This document shows positions 25,355-34,212 of a stretch of 64,000 nt of DNA, piece after piece. Position 1 is the stretch's first letter; every line of letters starts with the position of its first letter. The notes under the pieces are model-generated. The model was not told the origin of the DNA. It worked only from the letters and a program-made list of their open reading frames with translations, and ran no database searches. The translations under genes were made by a program, and so were the position numbers. The DNA comes from JACVRW01 sp963764665 (GTDB lineage: Bacteria; Actinomycetota; Thermoleophilia; Solirubrobacterales; Thermoleophilaceae): positions 1-64,000 of the forward strand of contig CAVXTL010000022.1 of NCBI GenBank assembly GCA_963764665.1. Direction: 5' to 3'.

Positions 25355-25993
25355 ATGAACCAGGAAACACAGCCGGCCCCCGAGCTGGAGGCCATTACGA
25401 TCGAAGGCCACACCCGCGGCGCGTTCATCATGCGCGGCGCCGTCGCCGCCGGTGCGGTCTACGGGCTCGGGTCCGTGGGCCCGTTCGTGGGTGGCGCCCT
25501 CGCCCAGGACGGCGCGAACGACGTGGACGTCCTGAACTTCGCGCTCACGCTGGAGTACCTCGAGGCCGCGTTCTACGGCCAGGCGCTCAAGCAGGTCCGC
25601 GGTATGTCGGGCGACGTCAGGAAGCTCGCCACGACGATCCGCGACAACGAGGACGCCCACGTGGACGCGTTGACCACGGCGATCAAGGGTGCCGGCGGCA
25701 AGCCGGTGGCTGCGCCCGGCGTGGACTTCGGCGACGCCTTCGCCAGTGAGAAGAGCTTCTTGAAGCTCGCTCAGACGTTCGAGGACACCGGGGTCAGCGC
25801 CTACAACGGAGCGGCACCGGCGATCGAGTCCAAGGCCATCCTCGCGGCCGCCGGCAGCATCGTTCAGGTGGAAGCGCGCCACGCGGCCGCCATCCGCCAG
25901 CTCAACGGCGTGCCGATCACGGACGGCGGCTTCGACAAGTCGCTCGACATGGATCAGGTCCTGATGGCCGTCAAGCCCTTCGTGAAGGCCTAA
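25355..25993 (+). CDS. Exported ferritin-like domain protein 2
   Basis: About 212 residues from ATG 25355, chosen because AAAGGAG lies nine bases upstream; ATG 25322 overlaps the previous stop and would add 11 residues. The N-terminal export signal (TRGAFIMRGAVAAGAVYGLG, ending ALAQ) is Tat-like but lacks a clean twin arginine. The bundle carries LEYLEAAFYGQ, DNEDAHVDAL, FEDTGVSAYNGA and VQVEARHAAAIR, again an E/ExxH set. It is a paralogue of the preceding protein, without the lipobox. It is in the same operon and 13 bases before tatA. Confidence 0.82.
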   Translation: MNQETQPAPELEAITIEGHTRGAFIMRGAVAAGAVYGLGSVGPFVGGALAQDGANDVDVLNFALTLEYLEAAFYGQALKQVRGMSGDVRKLATTIRDNEDAHVDALTTAIKGAGGKPVAAPGVDFGDAFASEKSFLKLAQTFEDTGVSAYNGAAPAIESKAILAAAGSIVQVEARHAAAIRQLNGVPITDGGFDKSLDMDQVLMAVKPFVKA

Positions 25994-26006
25994 GGAGAGG
26001 AATCGG

Positions 26007-26198
26007 ATGCTGCCCGGAATCGGACCCATGGAATTGATCGTCGTGCTGATCGTCGCGCTGGTGATCTTCGGACCGAAGAAGCTGCCGGACCTCGGCCGCT
26101 CGATCGGCGGGGGGATGCGCGAGTTCAAGAACTCGATCAGCGGCGACGAGCGCGAGGACCTGCCGCCCGGCGACCCCGCGAGCGCGAGCAAGCCCTAG
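26007..26198 (+). CDS. tatA: Sec-independent protein translocase TatA
   Basis: This 63-residue protein has one transmembrane helix (MELIVVLIVALVIFG), the hinge FGPKKLPDLGRSIG, an amphipathic helix and an acidic tail, the complete TatA layout. AAGGAGAGG precedes ATG 26007. It oligomerises to form the pore through which folded Tat substrates pass. It lies in an operon between the two ferritin-like genes and tatC; no tatB is present, so this would be a minimal TatAC system. Confidence 0.93.
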   Translation: MLPGIGPMELIVVLIVALVIFGPKKLPDLGRSIGGGMREFKNSISGDEREDLPPGDPASASKP

Positions 26199-26214
26199 CG
26201 GCCCCGGTTCTCCG

Positions 26215-26973
26215 ATGGCTCGCCTGAAGCCCATCGACCACGAGGAACAGCTGACGCTGGTGGACCATCTGGGCGAGCTCCGCTCGCGCCTGATGGTCAC
26301 CGGCGCGGCTTTCCTCGTGGCCTTCGCGCTCACAACGTGGCAGAGCGACCTCGTCATCGAGATTCTGAACGCGCCGCTGCCCGGCAACCTCGAGCCGATC
26401 ACGCTCAGCCCGACAGAGCCGTTCGTGACCACGCTCAAGAACTCGGCCTACGCGGCCCTGCTGCTCGTCCTGCCGGTGGTGCTCTATCAGGTGTATGCGT
26501 TCATCGTGCCGGCCTTCAATCCGCGTGACCGGCGGCTTGCGGCGCCTCTGATCCTGATGGTGCCGGTGCTGTTCATCGCCGGGGCCGTCTTCTGCTACCT
26601 CGTCGTGCTGCCCCCCGCTCTCCAGTTCCTGCTCAACTTCAACGCCTCGGAGTTCAACACCCAGCTACGCGCGAGCGACTACTACTCCTTCGCGTCGCTG
26701 ACCATGGTCGCCATGGGATTGGGGTTCCAGGTGCCCATCGGTGTGCTGGTGCTGACTCGCCTGGGTGTCGTGACGGTCGATCAGCTGCGCAGCACACGCC
26801 GCTACGGCGTCCTGGCGATCGCGGTGATCGCGGCGCTGCTTCCCACGCTCGACCCGGTCACACTCGTCTTGGAGATGGTGCCGCTGCTGATCCTCTACGA
26901 GGGAAGCATCCAGCTCGCAAGGCTCTTCGCGCCCCGCGCGGCCGGCCCCGAGAGCGTCGCCGCCACCGGCTAG
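26215..26973 (+). CDS. tatC: Sec-independent protein translocase TatC
   Basis: This 252-residue protein has six hydrophobic segments and the TatC landmarks LVDHLGELRSRLMV at the N-terminus (signal-peptide binding), LSPTEPFVTTLKNS, VYAFIVPAFNPRDRR and YYSFASLTMVAMGLGFQ. TatC recognises the twin-arginine signal. Start ATG 26215 is 16 bases after the tatA stop. The upstream ferritin-like proteins are the obvious nearby substrates. Confidence 0.93.
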   Translation: MARLKPIDHEEQLTLVDHLGELRSRLMVTGAAFLVAFALTTWQSDLVIEILNAPLPGNLEPITLSPTEPFVTTLKNSAYAALLLVLPVVLYQVYAFIVPAFNPRDRRLAAPLILMVPVLFIAGAVFCYLVVLPPALQFLLNFNASEFNTQLRASDYYSFASLTMVAMGLGFQVPIGVLVLTRLGVVTVDQLRSTRRYGVLAIAVIAALLPTLDPVTLVLEMVPLLILYEGSIQLARLFAPRAAGPESVAATG

Positions 26974-27087
26974 CCCTCGGGGCTGTAGCGGAGGCCGTCG
27001 AGCGCGATCCGGAGGATGCGCTCGGTCTGGCTCGGGTCGGCGACCGCGCGCCGCCGCCACGCCTCCGATGCAGTGGTGGCCGCCTAC
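26970..27087 (-). pseudogene. TetR-type regulator, C-terminal remnant
   Basis: A short minus-strand frame reads ATTASEAWRRRAVADPS and then TERILRIALDGLRYSPEG before TAG at 26970, which looks like the last 37 residues of a TetR regulator. A TAG upstream and the absence of any HTH mean the rest is gone. The opposite strand also has a 48-codon frame here, so the assignment is tentative. Confidence 0.3.
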
Positions 27088-27158
27088 ATCCGGGAGATCT
27101 CCACGCGTAACCGCCATTCACGCGGAAAGCGTCGGGCGAAATTGCGACACTGCGCCGC

Positions 27159-27506
27159 ATGACCGTCCGACGCATCATGCCCTACTACGTATCGCCGGAC
27201 ATCGAGGCCACGCGCGCCTTCTATACGCAGGTGCTCGGTCTCGAGGAGGGCACCTTCGGCGGCGGCTACTTCGGCTTCGGATCCGGCCAAGCGCAGGTCG
27301 TCTTCGCGCCCTCAGGCGTGGAGCCGGTCCTGCCCGACATGGGCGTGGACGTCGATTCGCCCGAGGCCGTCGATGCGGCACATGCCGAGGCGGTGAAGGC
27401 CGGGCACGAGGTGATCTACGGCCCAGTGGACGAGCCCTGGGGCGTGCGTCGCTTCTTCGTTCGCGATCCGCAGGGCGTAGTCATCAGCGTGCTCGCCCAC
27501 GGGTAA
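27159..27506 (+). CDS. VOC (glyoxalase/bleomycin-resistance) family protein
   Basis: A 115-residue single VOC module: RRIMPYYVSPDIEATRAFYTQ, VLGLEEGTFGGGYFGFGSG, VVFAPSG, GVDVDSPEAVDAAHAEAVKAG and RRFFVRDPQGVVISVLAHG. The paired beta-alpha-beta-beta-beta units form a metal site when dimerised. Homologues include dioxygenases, lyases and antibiotic-binding proteins; the ligand here is unknown. ATG 27159 has no strong ribosome binding site. The gene stands alone before an acyltransferase gene. Confidence 0.85.
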   Translation: MTVRRIMPYYVSPDIEATRAFYTQVLGLEEGTFGGGYFGFGSGQAQVVFAPSGVEPVLPDMGVDVDSPEAVDAAHAEAVKAGHEVIYGPVDEPWGVRRFFVRDPQGVVISVLAHG

Positions 27507-27540
27507 CCACCTACGACCGATGCCCGGCTAGGCTCGGCCC

Positions 27541-28602
27541 ATGCGCGTGAGGCGGGTCACCCGAGGCCCGCTATTCCCAGCTGCGGGACCGCGCGGTGCC
27601 CGCCTGCGGCGCCGCGCGAAGGGCATAGCGATCGAGGCCGGTGGTTTCGTGGTGCTCACCCTGGCCCTGCCCGTGGTCCTGCCGGCCGCGGCGCTGGTGG
27701 ACCTGGCGCTCTGGCTCGTTCGCCGCAAGCCGTGGATGGCGGTCCGGCTGGCCTGCATGGCGTGGTGGTTCCTGTTCGGCGAGCTGCGCGGGATCGCCGG
27801 CCTGGCGGCCATCTACCTGATCACGGGCGGGCCTCTCGGCCGTGGCTCGCTCAGGCGCCGGCGCCTGGTCTACGACCTGCGCATCCACTGGGCCCGCAGC
27901 CACCTGGAGGGCATACGCGTGCTGTTCGGGCTGACGTTCGAGATCGAGGGCCTCGAGCAGGCGGGGCCCGGGCCGGTACTCGTCCTCATCCGGCACGCGA
28001 GCATCATCGACAACGCGCTTCCCGACGCCGTCATCGGGCACGCGCACGGACTCGGTCTCCGATTCGTGATCAAGCACGAGCTGGAGATGCTCCCGACCAT
28101 CGACATCGGCGGGCGCTGGGTGCCCACGAACTTCGTGCGGCGAGCCTCCGACGACCCGGCGGGAGAGGTCGCGCGCCTGCGACGCCTCGCGCACGACCTC
28201 GGCGAGGGCGAGGGCGTGCTCATCTACCCGGAGGGCACTCGCCACACCCCTGAGAAGCTCGCTCGCGCGCAGGAGGTCATAGCCGAACGCCTGCCGGAGG
28301 TCGCGCCGCTGGCCAACCGGCTGCGCAATCTGCTCCCGCCGCGCCTCGGCGGTCCGCTGGCGCTGCTCGACGAGAGCCGCGGCGCCGACGTGGTGGTGTG
28401 CGGCCACGTGGGCCTCGACGGCTTCGAGTACATCCGGGACATCTGGGCCGGCGGCCTCGTGGGCACAACCGTGCGCGTGCGCTTCTGGCGCTACCCCGCC
28501 GCGGAGGTTCCCACCGGCGAGACGGAGCGCATCGCCTGGCTGTACGAGCTCTGGCAGGTGCTGGACGACTGGGTGGGCGAGCAGCGGGACGCGTCCCGCT
28601 AG
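27541..28602 (+). CDS. Membrane acyltransferase (PlsC-like, 1-acylglycerol-phosphate acyltransferase fold)
   Basis: This 353-residue protein has two N-terminal hydrophobic segments (EAGGFVVLTLALPVVLPAAA; RLACMAWWFLFGELRGIAGL) and an acyltransferase core. The HX4D motif is RHASIIDN, the phosphate-binding motif is IYPEGTR, and GGRWVPTNFVRR lies between them. This fits enzymes that transfer acyl chains to a lysophospholipid or other lipid on the inner leaflet. Length and two leading helices resemble the LPLAT/AGPAT branch found in actinobacteria. Start ATG 27541 has no clear ribosome binding site; the stop lies next to the convergent lipase-like gene. Confidence 0.85.
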   Translation: MRVRRVTRGPLFPAAGPRGARLRRRAKGIAIEAGGFVVLTLALPVVLPAAALVDLALWLVRRKPWMAVRLACMAWWFLFGELRGIAGLAAIYLITGGPLGRGSLRRRRLVYDLRIHWARSHLEGIRVLFGLTFEIEGLEQAGPGPVLVLIRHASIIDNALPDAVIGHAHGLGLRFVIKHELEMLPTIDIGGRWVPTNFVRRASDDPAGEVARLRRLAHDLGEGEGVLIYPEGTRHTPEKLARAQEVIAERLPEVAPLANRLRNLLPPRLGGPLALLDESRGADVVVCGHVGLDGFEYIRDIWAGGLVGTTVRVRFWRYPAAEVPTGETERIAWLYELWQVLDDWVGEQRDASR

Positions 28603-29565
28603 CTACCCGCGGCGCTTCCTGGCGTACGCCGCGATCCTCGGCTCGCGGTCGTTGGACGCGGCGTTGCGCTCGAAGAAGCCGGTGAGGAAGGCGGGGGTGA
28701 ACGAGAGGGTCACCGGGTCGGCCGCCGGCATGTACTGCGTCGCGCAGACCTTGGCCGGGAGACGGGCCGCGGAAGCCGGCCCGCGATGCGATCGGGCGTC
28801 GAGGAACAGCCGGTAGGCGACGTTGTCGGCCAGAGCGGCGAAGTGGTCGACCTCGCGTCCCGGGCACACCCGCTGGAGCAGCACGTGGTGGATCCCCTTC
28901 CGGCGGCTGGCCGCGGGCTGCGGAACGATGAGCGCGTCGTTCTTCGACGAGATGGAGGTGATCGACACGCCCTTCGGCAGCGGGGCGGCGCGCAGCGCCG
29001 CGAGGAAGCGCGAGCCCTTCGTGATCTGGCGGAGCGCGGCCGTGCAGTGGCCACCCGGCCCGCACAGCCCCGTCGAGGACGTCGTGCCCGAATGGGGCGT
29101 AGCGAGGGTGACGAGATCGGAGACCGAGCGCGCCACATCCGGCCAGAAGGTCAGCGCCCACAGCTCGTCGAGCCCACCGTGCTGGTGCCCGAGGAGCGTG
29201 ACCTTGCGGCCGGTGGCCCTCGACATTCGGCGAACCGCGTAGACCACGTGCTCGGCGGTCTTCTGGAGGTCGCCGTAGCCCTCGTCGGCCACCGATATCG
29301 AGCAGGACGGGATTCCGGCGGCCTTCAGCTGAGGGATGTAGTTCCAGCCGTACGACACCGCGGCGCTCGAGAAAGCCGGAGTCAGGAGCACCGGGGGCCT
29401 TGAGCTCTTGGCGAATCCCGGGCTGCACGTCAACGACGCCGCCAACTTGGATCGAGCGACTCCGAGCGCCGGTCCCTTGCCGCCGCCGTCCCGGTCGGCT
29501 GCCGCGACCGAAGGGACGAGGAGGGCCAGGGCCAGGGCAGCCACGAGAACGCGCACGGCGGCCAC
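28603..29565 (-). CDS. Secreted lipase-like alpha/beta hydrolase lacking the nucleophile Ser
   Basis: This 320-residue protein has a cleavable signal (VLVAALALALLVPSVAAA). The alpha/beta hydrolase core shows PPVLLTPAFSSAAVSYGWNY (oxyanion region), GYGDLQKTAEHVVYAVRRM, VTLLGHQHGGLDELW, LVTLATPHSGT and a late HH/DHFAAL segment. In homologous actinobacterial lipases the nucleophile elbow is GHSxGG; here residue 128 is Gln (codon 29182-29184), so the catalytic Ser is absent. The rest is intact, with Cys pairs as in secreted relatives. It may be a non-catalytic binding protein, or the codon may be wrong (see findings). It is convergent with the acyltransferase gene. Confidence 0.8.
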   Translation of the reverse strand: MAAVRVLVAALALALLVPSVAAADRDGGGKGPALGVARSKLAASLTCSPGFAKSSRPPVLLTPAFSSAAVSYGWNYIPQLKAAGIPSCSISVADEGYGDLQKTAEHVVYAVRRMSRATGRKVTLLGHQHGGLDELWALTFWPDVARSVSDLVTLATPHSGTTSSTGLCGPGGHCTAALRQITKGSRFLAALRAAPLPKGVSITSISSKNDALIVPQPAASRRKGIHHVLLQRVCPGREVDHFAALADNVAYRLFLDARSHRGPASAARLPAKVCATQYMPAADPVTLSFTPAFLTGFFERNAASNDREPRIAAYARKRRG

Positions 29566-29580
29566 GATAGCCGCCGTCGG

Positions 29581-32500
29581 CTAGCCGAGGATGAGCGTGA
29601 TCGTGAACGTCTGGGGCGGACTGGTGTTCACACCGCCGTTGGCCACGCCGCCGTTGTCCACCGCTCGCACCGTCACGGTCGCCGAGCCGATGGCGAGCAG
29701 CCCGGGGGTGTAGGACAGGGTGCCGTTCGGCTGAATCTGCGGCTGCGAGGTGAACAGCCCCGGGTTGTCGTTGCTGACGCTGAAGGTCACCGACTGGCCG
29801 CTCTCGCTCGGCGGCCCCGGCGAGATGCCGGTGGCCCAGCCGGCCACGTCCTGCCCGCCGAGGCCCACGAGCGAGGTCTGGTTGCCGCCCCCGATGAAGC
29901 TGGGCGCGTCGTTGACGTCGGTCACGGTGATCGTGAAGGTCTGCGGGGCGCTGGTGTCGGCGCCTCCGAAGGCCGTTCCGCCGTCGTCCACGGCCCGCAC
30001 CGTCACGGTGGCCGTCCCGCTCGCGTTCGCCGCCGGGGTGTAGCTCAGCGTTCCGTTCGGCTGGATCTGCGGCTGGGCGCTGAACAGCGCCGGGTTGCCG
30101 TTCGTGACGCTGAACATGACGGCCTGGCCGCTGTCGGCCGGCGGTCCGGGTGAGATGCCGGTGGCCCAGCCGGCCACCGTCTGGGCGCCCGCGATCCTCG
30201 AGCACGGACTGGTCCGGGCCGGCCGTGAAGGCCGGCGCCTCGTTCACCGTGGTCACCTCGATCGTGAACGTCTGCGGGGCGCTGGTGTCGCTGCCGCCGC
30301 CCGACGTTCCTCCGTCGTCAACCGCGCGCACGGTGACCGTGGCGAGCCCGCTCACGCCCGCCGCGGGCGTGTAGGTGAGCGTCCCGTCGGGCTGCACCTG
30401 CGGCTGCGCGCTGAATAGCGCGGCGTTGTCGTTGCTGAGGCTGAAGCTGACCGCCTGGCCGCCCTCCCCCGGTCCGGCCGAGATGCCGGTGGCCCAGCCG
30501 CCGACCACGTGCGGGCCGCTGTCGATCAGGACGAGCTGGCCGGCACCGGCGGTGAAGCCGGGCGTGTCGTTGACTGCGGCAACGGCGATCGTGAGTGTCT
30601 GGGGCGCGCTGGTGTCGTTGCCGCCCAGCGCGGTGCCGCCGTCGTCCTGGGCCCGGACGGTCACCGTTGCGGTCCCGCTCGCGTTCGCCGCGGGCGTGTA
30701 GGTCAGTGTTCCGTTCGGCTGCACCTGCGGCTGGGCGCTGAACAGGCCCGGGGTGTCGTTGCTCACGCTGAACGTCACCGTCTGACCGCCCTCACCCGGC
30801 CCGGGCGAGATTCCGGTGGCCCAGCCCGTGACCGTCTGCGTGCCGGCGTCCTCGAGCACGGACTGGTCGGGCCCGGCGGTGAAGCTCGGCGCGCTGTTGA
30901 CCGCGGTCACGGCGATCGTGAACGTCTGGGCCGGGCTGGTGTCGCTGCCTCCGAAGGCGGTGCCGCCGTTGTCGACGGCCTGCACCGTGACCGTCGCGAG
31001 CCCGCTCGCGCCCGCCGCCGTGGTGTACGTCAAGGTCCCGTTCGGCTGTACCTGCGGCTGCGCGCTGAACAGCCCCGGGTTGTCGTTGCTCGCGCTGAAG
31101 GAGACCGTCTGGCCGCTCTCGTGCAACGGCCCGGGCGAGATGCCGGTGGCCCAGCCGGCCACCGTCTGGGCGCCCGCGTCCTCGAGCACCGACTGGTCCG
31201 CCCCGGCTGTGAAGCCGGGCAGGTCGTTCACGTCGACCACGGTGATCGTGAAGGTCCGGGGCGCGCTGGTGTCGTCGCCGCCATCGGCGCTGCCGCCGCT
31301 GTCCACCGCGCGGACGGTCACCGTGGCGGTCCCGCTCGAATCCGCCGCCGCGGCGTAGGTCAGGGAGCCGTCCGGCTCCACCTGGGGCTGCGCGCTGAAC
31401 AGCCCCGGCTCGTCGTTGGAGACGGCGAACGAGACGGACTGCGCGGCCTCGTCGGCGGGTCCGGCGGTCATGCCCGTGGCCCAGCCGGCCACGGTCTGCG
31501 CGCCGGCATCCTCCAGCACGAGCTCGTCCGGCCCCGCGGCGAAGCCCGGCGGGTCGTTGGCCGGGACGATCGCGATCGCGACCGTCTGCGGCGGGCTGGT
31601 GTCGCTGCCGCCGTGGTCCGTGCCGCCGTTGTCGCCGGCCACCACCGTGACCGCGGCAACCCCGCTCGCGTCAGGCGCGGGGGTGAAGGTCAGCGTCCCA
31701 TCCGGTCGCAGCTTCGGCTGTGCGGCGAACAGGTCTGGCGAGTCGCTGTTCACCAGGAACGTGATCGACTGGCCGCTCTCGCTCGCCGGTCCGGGCGAGA
31801 TGCCCGTGGCCCAGTTCGCCACCGTCCGGGCGCGCGCGTCCTCCCGGACGCGCTGGTCGGGCCCCGCCGCGAATCGGGGCGGGACGTTGGCGGTCATGGT
31901 GTCCACCGGAGGTGCGGGCGGGTCGGTGATGGGGCCGTCCCCGCGGCGGGGAGGGGCGGGGGCCGGGTCGGCGGGCGCCTGCTCCACAGCAGGCGGCCCC
32001 ACGTCCGCGGTCGTTTCGCCGCCCGCCGGTTCGGGGCCGGGCCTCACCATGCGCGCCCTCTCGGGCGCGGGAGTGCGGGCGAGCCGGGGGGGCGGCGCCT
32101 GGGCGTTCGCCACGACCGCCTTGGGGACCGCATCCGGCTGCGAGGTCTCTGAGCCCACGAGCCCGGTGGCCACCGCCACCACGGCCACGGCGCTCCAGAT
32201 GGAGCCGGCGGTGGACGCGAGCGGCAGCCGCCCGAGGACCGGTGTGTGGGCCAGCCAGGACAGCGGGCCCATGACGAGCCGCATCCGTCCCAGCGACACG
32301 TTCAGGAAGGCGCGCACCACGCGTGGATCGAACTGCGTGCCGGCGCAGCGGGCGATCTCCTCACGGCCCGCGGTCGCGGCGCCGGCCGCCTTGTACGACC
32401 GTGCCGAGGTGATCACGTCGAACACGTCGGCGATCGCCACGATTCGTCCCGCCAGCGGGATCTCGTCCCCGGCGATGCCACGCGGATAGCCCTCGCCGTC

Positions 32501-33232
32501 CCAGCGTTCGTGGTGGTACCCGACAGCCTTGGACCAGCCGCCGAGCCAGGCGCCCATCGGCCCGACCAGCCGCTCGCCGAGGAGCGGGTGCCGCTTGAGC
32601 TGCTCCCACTCCGCCTCGGTCGGGCGTCCCGGCTTGCGAAGGATCTCGCCCGACACGTCGAGCTTCCCGATGTCGTGCAGCAGCGCCGCCCAGTTGAGAA
32701 GGTCCAGCTCCTCCGGGTCGAGGCGCATCTCCTCGCCGATCATCACGGCGTACGCACGGACCCGTTCGGAGTGCCCGCGCGTGAGCTTGTCGTGCTCGCT
32801 TAGCGCGGCCACCAGCGTCAGCAGCAGTTCGGCCGACTCGTTCGGAGTGCCGGCGTCGCGCGCCTCGCTCACCAGCCGCAGGCGATCCTCTAGGCGGCGG
32901 ACCTTTCCCGCCTGGAGCGCCGCCCGGAAGCGCGAGGGCGCGGCGTCCGGGAAGACGAGCGACAGGCGCAGCAGCGCCGCGAGCGGAAGCAGCCGGCGCG
33001 CCGCGCGGTCCGCAACGAAGAGCACGAGGCTGCCCGCCGCGCTGAGGGCCAGCCACCACAGGACGTAGATCCCCACCGACGCGTCGTGGGGCGCCGGGAA
33101 CCATTGGCTCGCGAACCAGACGAAGCCGACCGAGGCCAGCAGCGGCACGACCGTCAGGACGACGCGCATGATCGTCGCCGCCCACGGCCGGGAACCCCAG
33201 GCCGCCGGCTGCGCTTGCTGGGAACCGGGCAT
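29581..33232 (-). pseudogene. Membrane HD-GYP protein with seven Ig/cadherin-like repeats, one inserted base
   Basis: Two N-terminal helices (residues 22-44 and 54-74) precede a cytoplasmic HD-GYP domain: HD in LLHDIGK at 186-187, HHERWDGEGYP at 240-250, and AGTQFDPRVV near 298. A third helix (345-361) and a Pro-rich linker lead to seven repeats of about 103 residues, each opening like VNDxPxFTAGPDQSVLEDAG, with GWATGISPGP, SNDNPGLFSAQPQ and TYTPAA. HD-GYP domains hydrolyse cyclic di-GMP; the repeats would lie outside the cell. One extra A at 30194, absent from sibling repeats, shifts the frame inside repeat 6. Without it the protein has 1216 residues ending at 29581. Confidence 0.8.
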
Positions 33233-33239
33233 CCCGGTT
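33223..33239. other. Perfect hairpin with the start codon in its loop
   Basis: On the coding (minus) strand AACCGGG-ATG-CCCGGTT pairs over seven bases with the HD-GYP start codon (33230-33232) as the three-base loop. No ribosome binding site precedes it. The structure could restrict initiation, or the real start may be ATG 33169. Confidence 0.4.
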
Positions 33240-33261
33240 TTATCGGTGGATCAGGGCCTTT

Positions 33262-34137
33262 TCATGACCGAATCGGCGTGGCGGAGCTCACCGGCCCCCG
33301 TGCCGTCCAGATGCCGGTGTCCGCCGCGGCCCGCGCGTACCGCGTGAAGTCGCGCGCATCCCGGCCGAGGGCCCGCTGAACGCCGTCCGTGGTGTCGGCA
33401 TTGCGCCCGTCCACGACCTCGGCGAACAGGTACGTGAGGAGGTCGATCACCTCGGGCGGCACGCCGCGCGCGGCGATCTCGGCCGCGTGCTCCTCGAGCG
33501 AGACCGGCACGTATGTGATCTCGCGGCCCGTCGCCGCGCCGATCTCGGCGGCCACCTCGGCGAAGGTCAGCGAACGCGGACCCGTCAGCTCGTAGAGCCG
33601 GCCCACGTGCCGGGTGTCGGTGAGCGCCGCCACCGCCACGTCGGCGATGTCGTCGGCGTCGAGGAACGGCGTGGGCACGTCGCCGGCGGGGAGCCGGATC
33701 TCGCCGCTGAGCACGTGCTCCAGCATGTAGTCCTCGCTGAAGTTCTGCATGAACCAGGTGGAGCGCAGAATCGTCAGGTGGGCGCCGGTGTCGCGCACGG
33801 CATGCTCCGCGCGCTCCGCCTCGGGCTCGCCGCGGCCCGAGAGCAGCGCGATCCGGGGAGCCCCGCTCCCCACGGCCAGATCGGCGAACGAGCGCACCGC
33901 CTCCGTAGCGCCGGGCACGGCCAGGTCGGGGTAGTAGCTGAGGTAGACCGCGCCCACGCCCTCCAGCGCGGGAGCCCACTTGGCCGGATCCTCCCAGTCG
34001 AACGGCGGCTCTCCGGAGCGCGAGCCCACCCGCACCGGCACGCCTCGCGCCGTGAGTCGCTCCGCCACCCGGCGGCCCGTCTTCCCGGTCCCGCCCAGCA
34101 CCAGGATCGGCTTGCTCTCGCTCGTGCTGCTCGTCAT
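33262..34137 (-). CDS. NmrA-like NAD(P)-binding protein
   Basis: This 291-residue protein starts at ATG 34137 behind AAAGGAACG. It has the glycine-rich dinucleotide loop ILVLGGTGKTGRRVAERL, DPAKWAPALEGVGAVYLSY, RIALLSGRGEPEAE, LTILRSTWFMQNFSEDYM and GRLYELTGPRSLTFAEVAAEIG. This is the atypical SDR branch that includes NmrA and quinone-oxidoreductase-type proteins, which sense or reduce with NAD(P)H. The catalytic Tyr-Lys pair of classical SDRs is not evident. It is downstream of, and on the same strand as, the large LuxR regulator, with a 113-base gap that carries a shared promoter element. Confidence 0.87.
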   Translation of the reverse strand: MTSSTSESKPILVLGGTGKTGRRVAERLTARGVPVRVGSRSGEPPFDWEDPAKWAPALEGVGAVYLSYYPDLAVPGATEAVRSFADLAVGSGAPRIALLSGRGEPEAERAEHAVRDTGAHLTILRSTWFMQNFSEDYMLEHVLSGEIRLPAGDVPTPFLDADDIADVAVAALTDTRHVGRLYELTGPRSLTFAEVAAEIGAATGREITYVPVSLEEHAAEIAARGVPPEVIDLLTYLFAEVVDGRNADTTDGVQRALGRDARDFTRYARAAADTGIWTARGPVSSATPIRS

Positions 34138-34190
34138 CGTCGTTCCTTTCCGGGACGCCCCTGGCCGGGGCTGGGTCAGCGGACGGATCG

Positions 34191-34196
34191 ACCGTA
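34191..34196 (-). promoter_or_regulatory. Putative -10 hexamer for the NmrA-like gene
   Basis: On the minus strand TACGGT lies 22 bases after the CCCCGA end of the shared 39-bp element, exactly the spacing of TAGCGT before the sigma-factor gene. It predicts a leader of roughly 45 bases containing the AAAGGAACG site. Confidence 0.35.
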
Positions 34197-34212
34197 GGCG
34201 CGCGGCCCGGCC

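Noticed and set aside
29581..32000. Regular repeats of about 310 bases considered as a CRISPR-like or other DNA repeat array
   Set aside because: Unit length, divergence at silent positions and coding continuity show protein repeats.
30509..32152. Plus-strand repetitive open frame opposite the HD-GYP repeat region
   Set aside because: Its repeats are simply the complement of the Ig-like repeats; no signal peptide, ribosome binding site or family match.
33223..33239. Hairpin followed by TTTTAT on the plus strand considered as a terminator
   Set aside because: No plus-strand gene runs into it; on the minus strand, where transcription occurs, no U-run follows.
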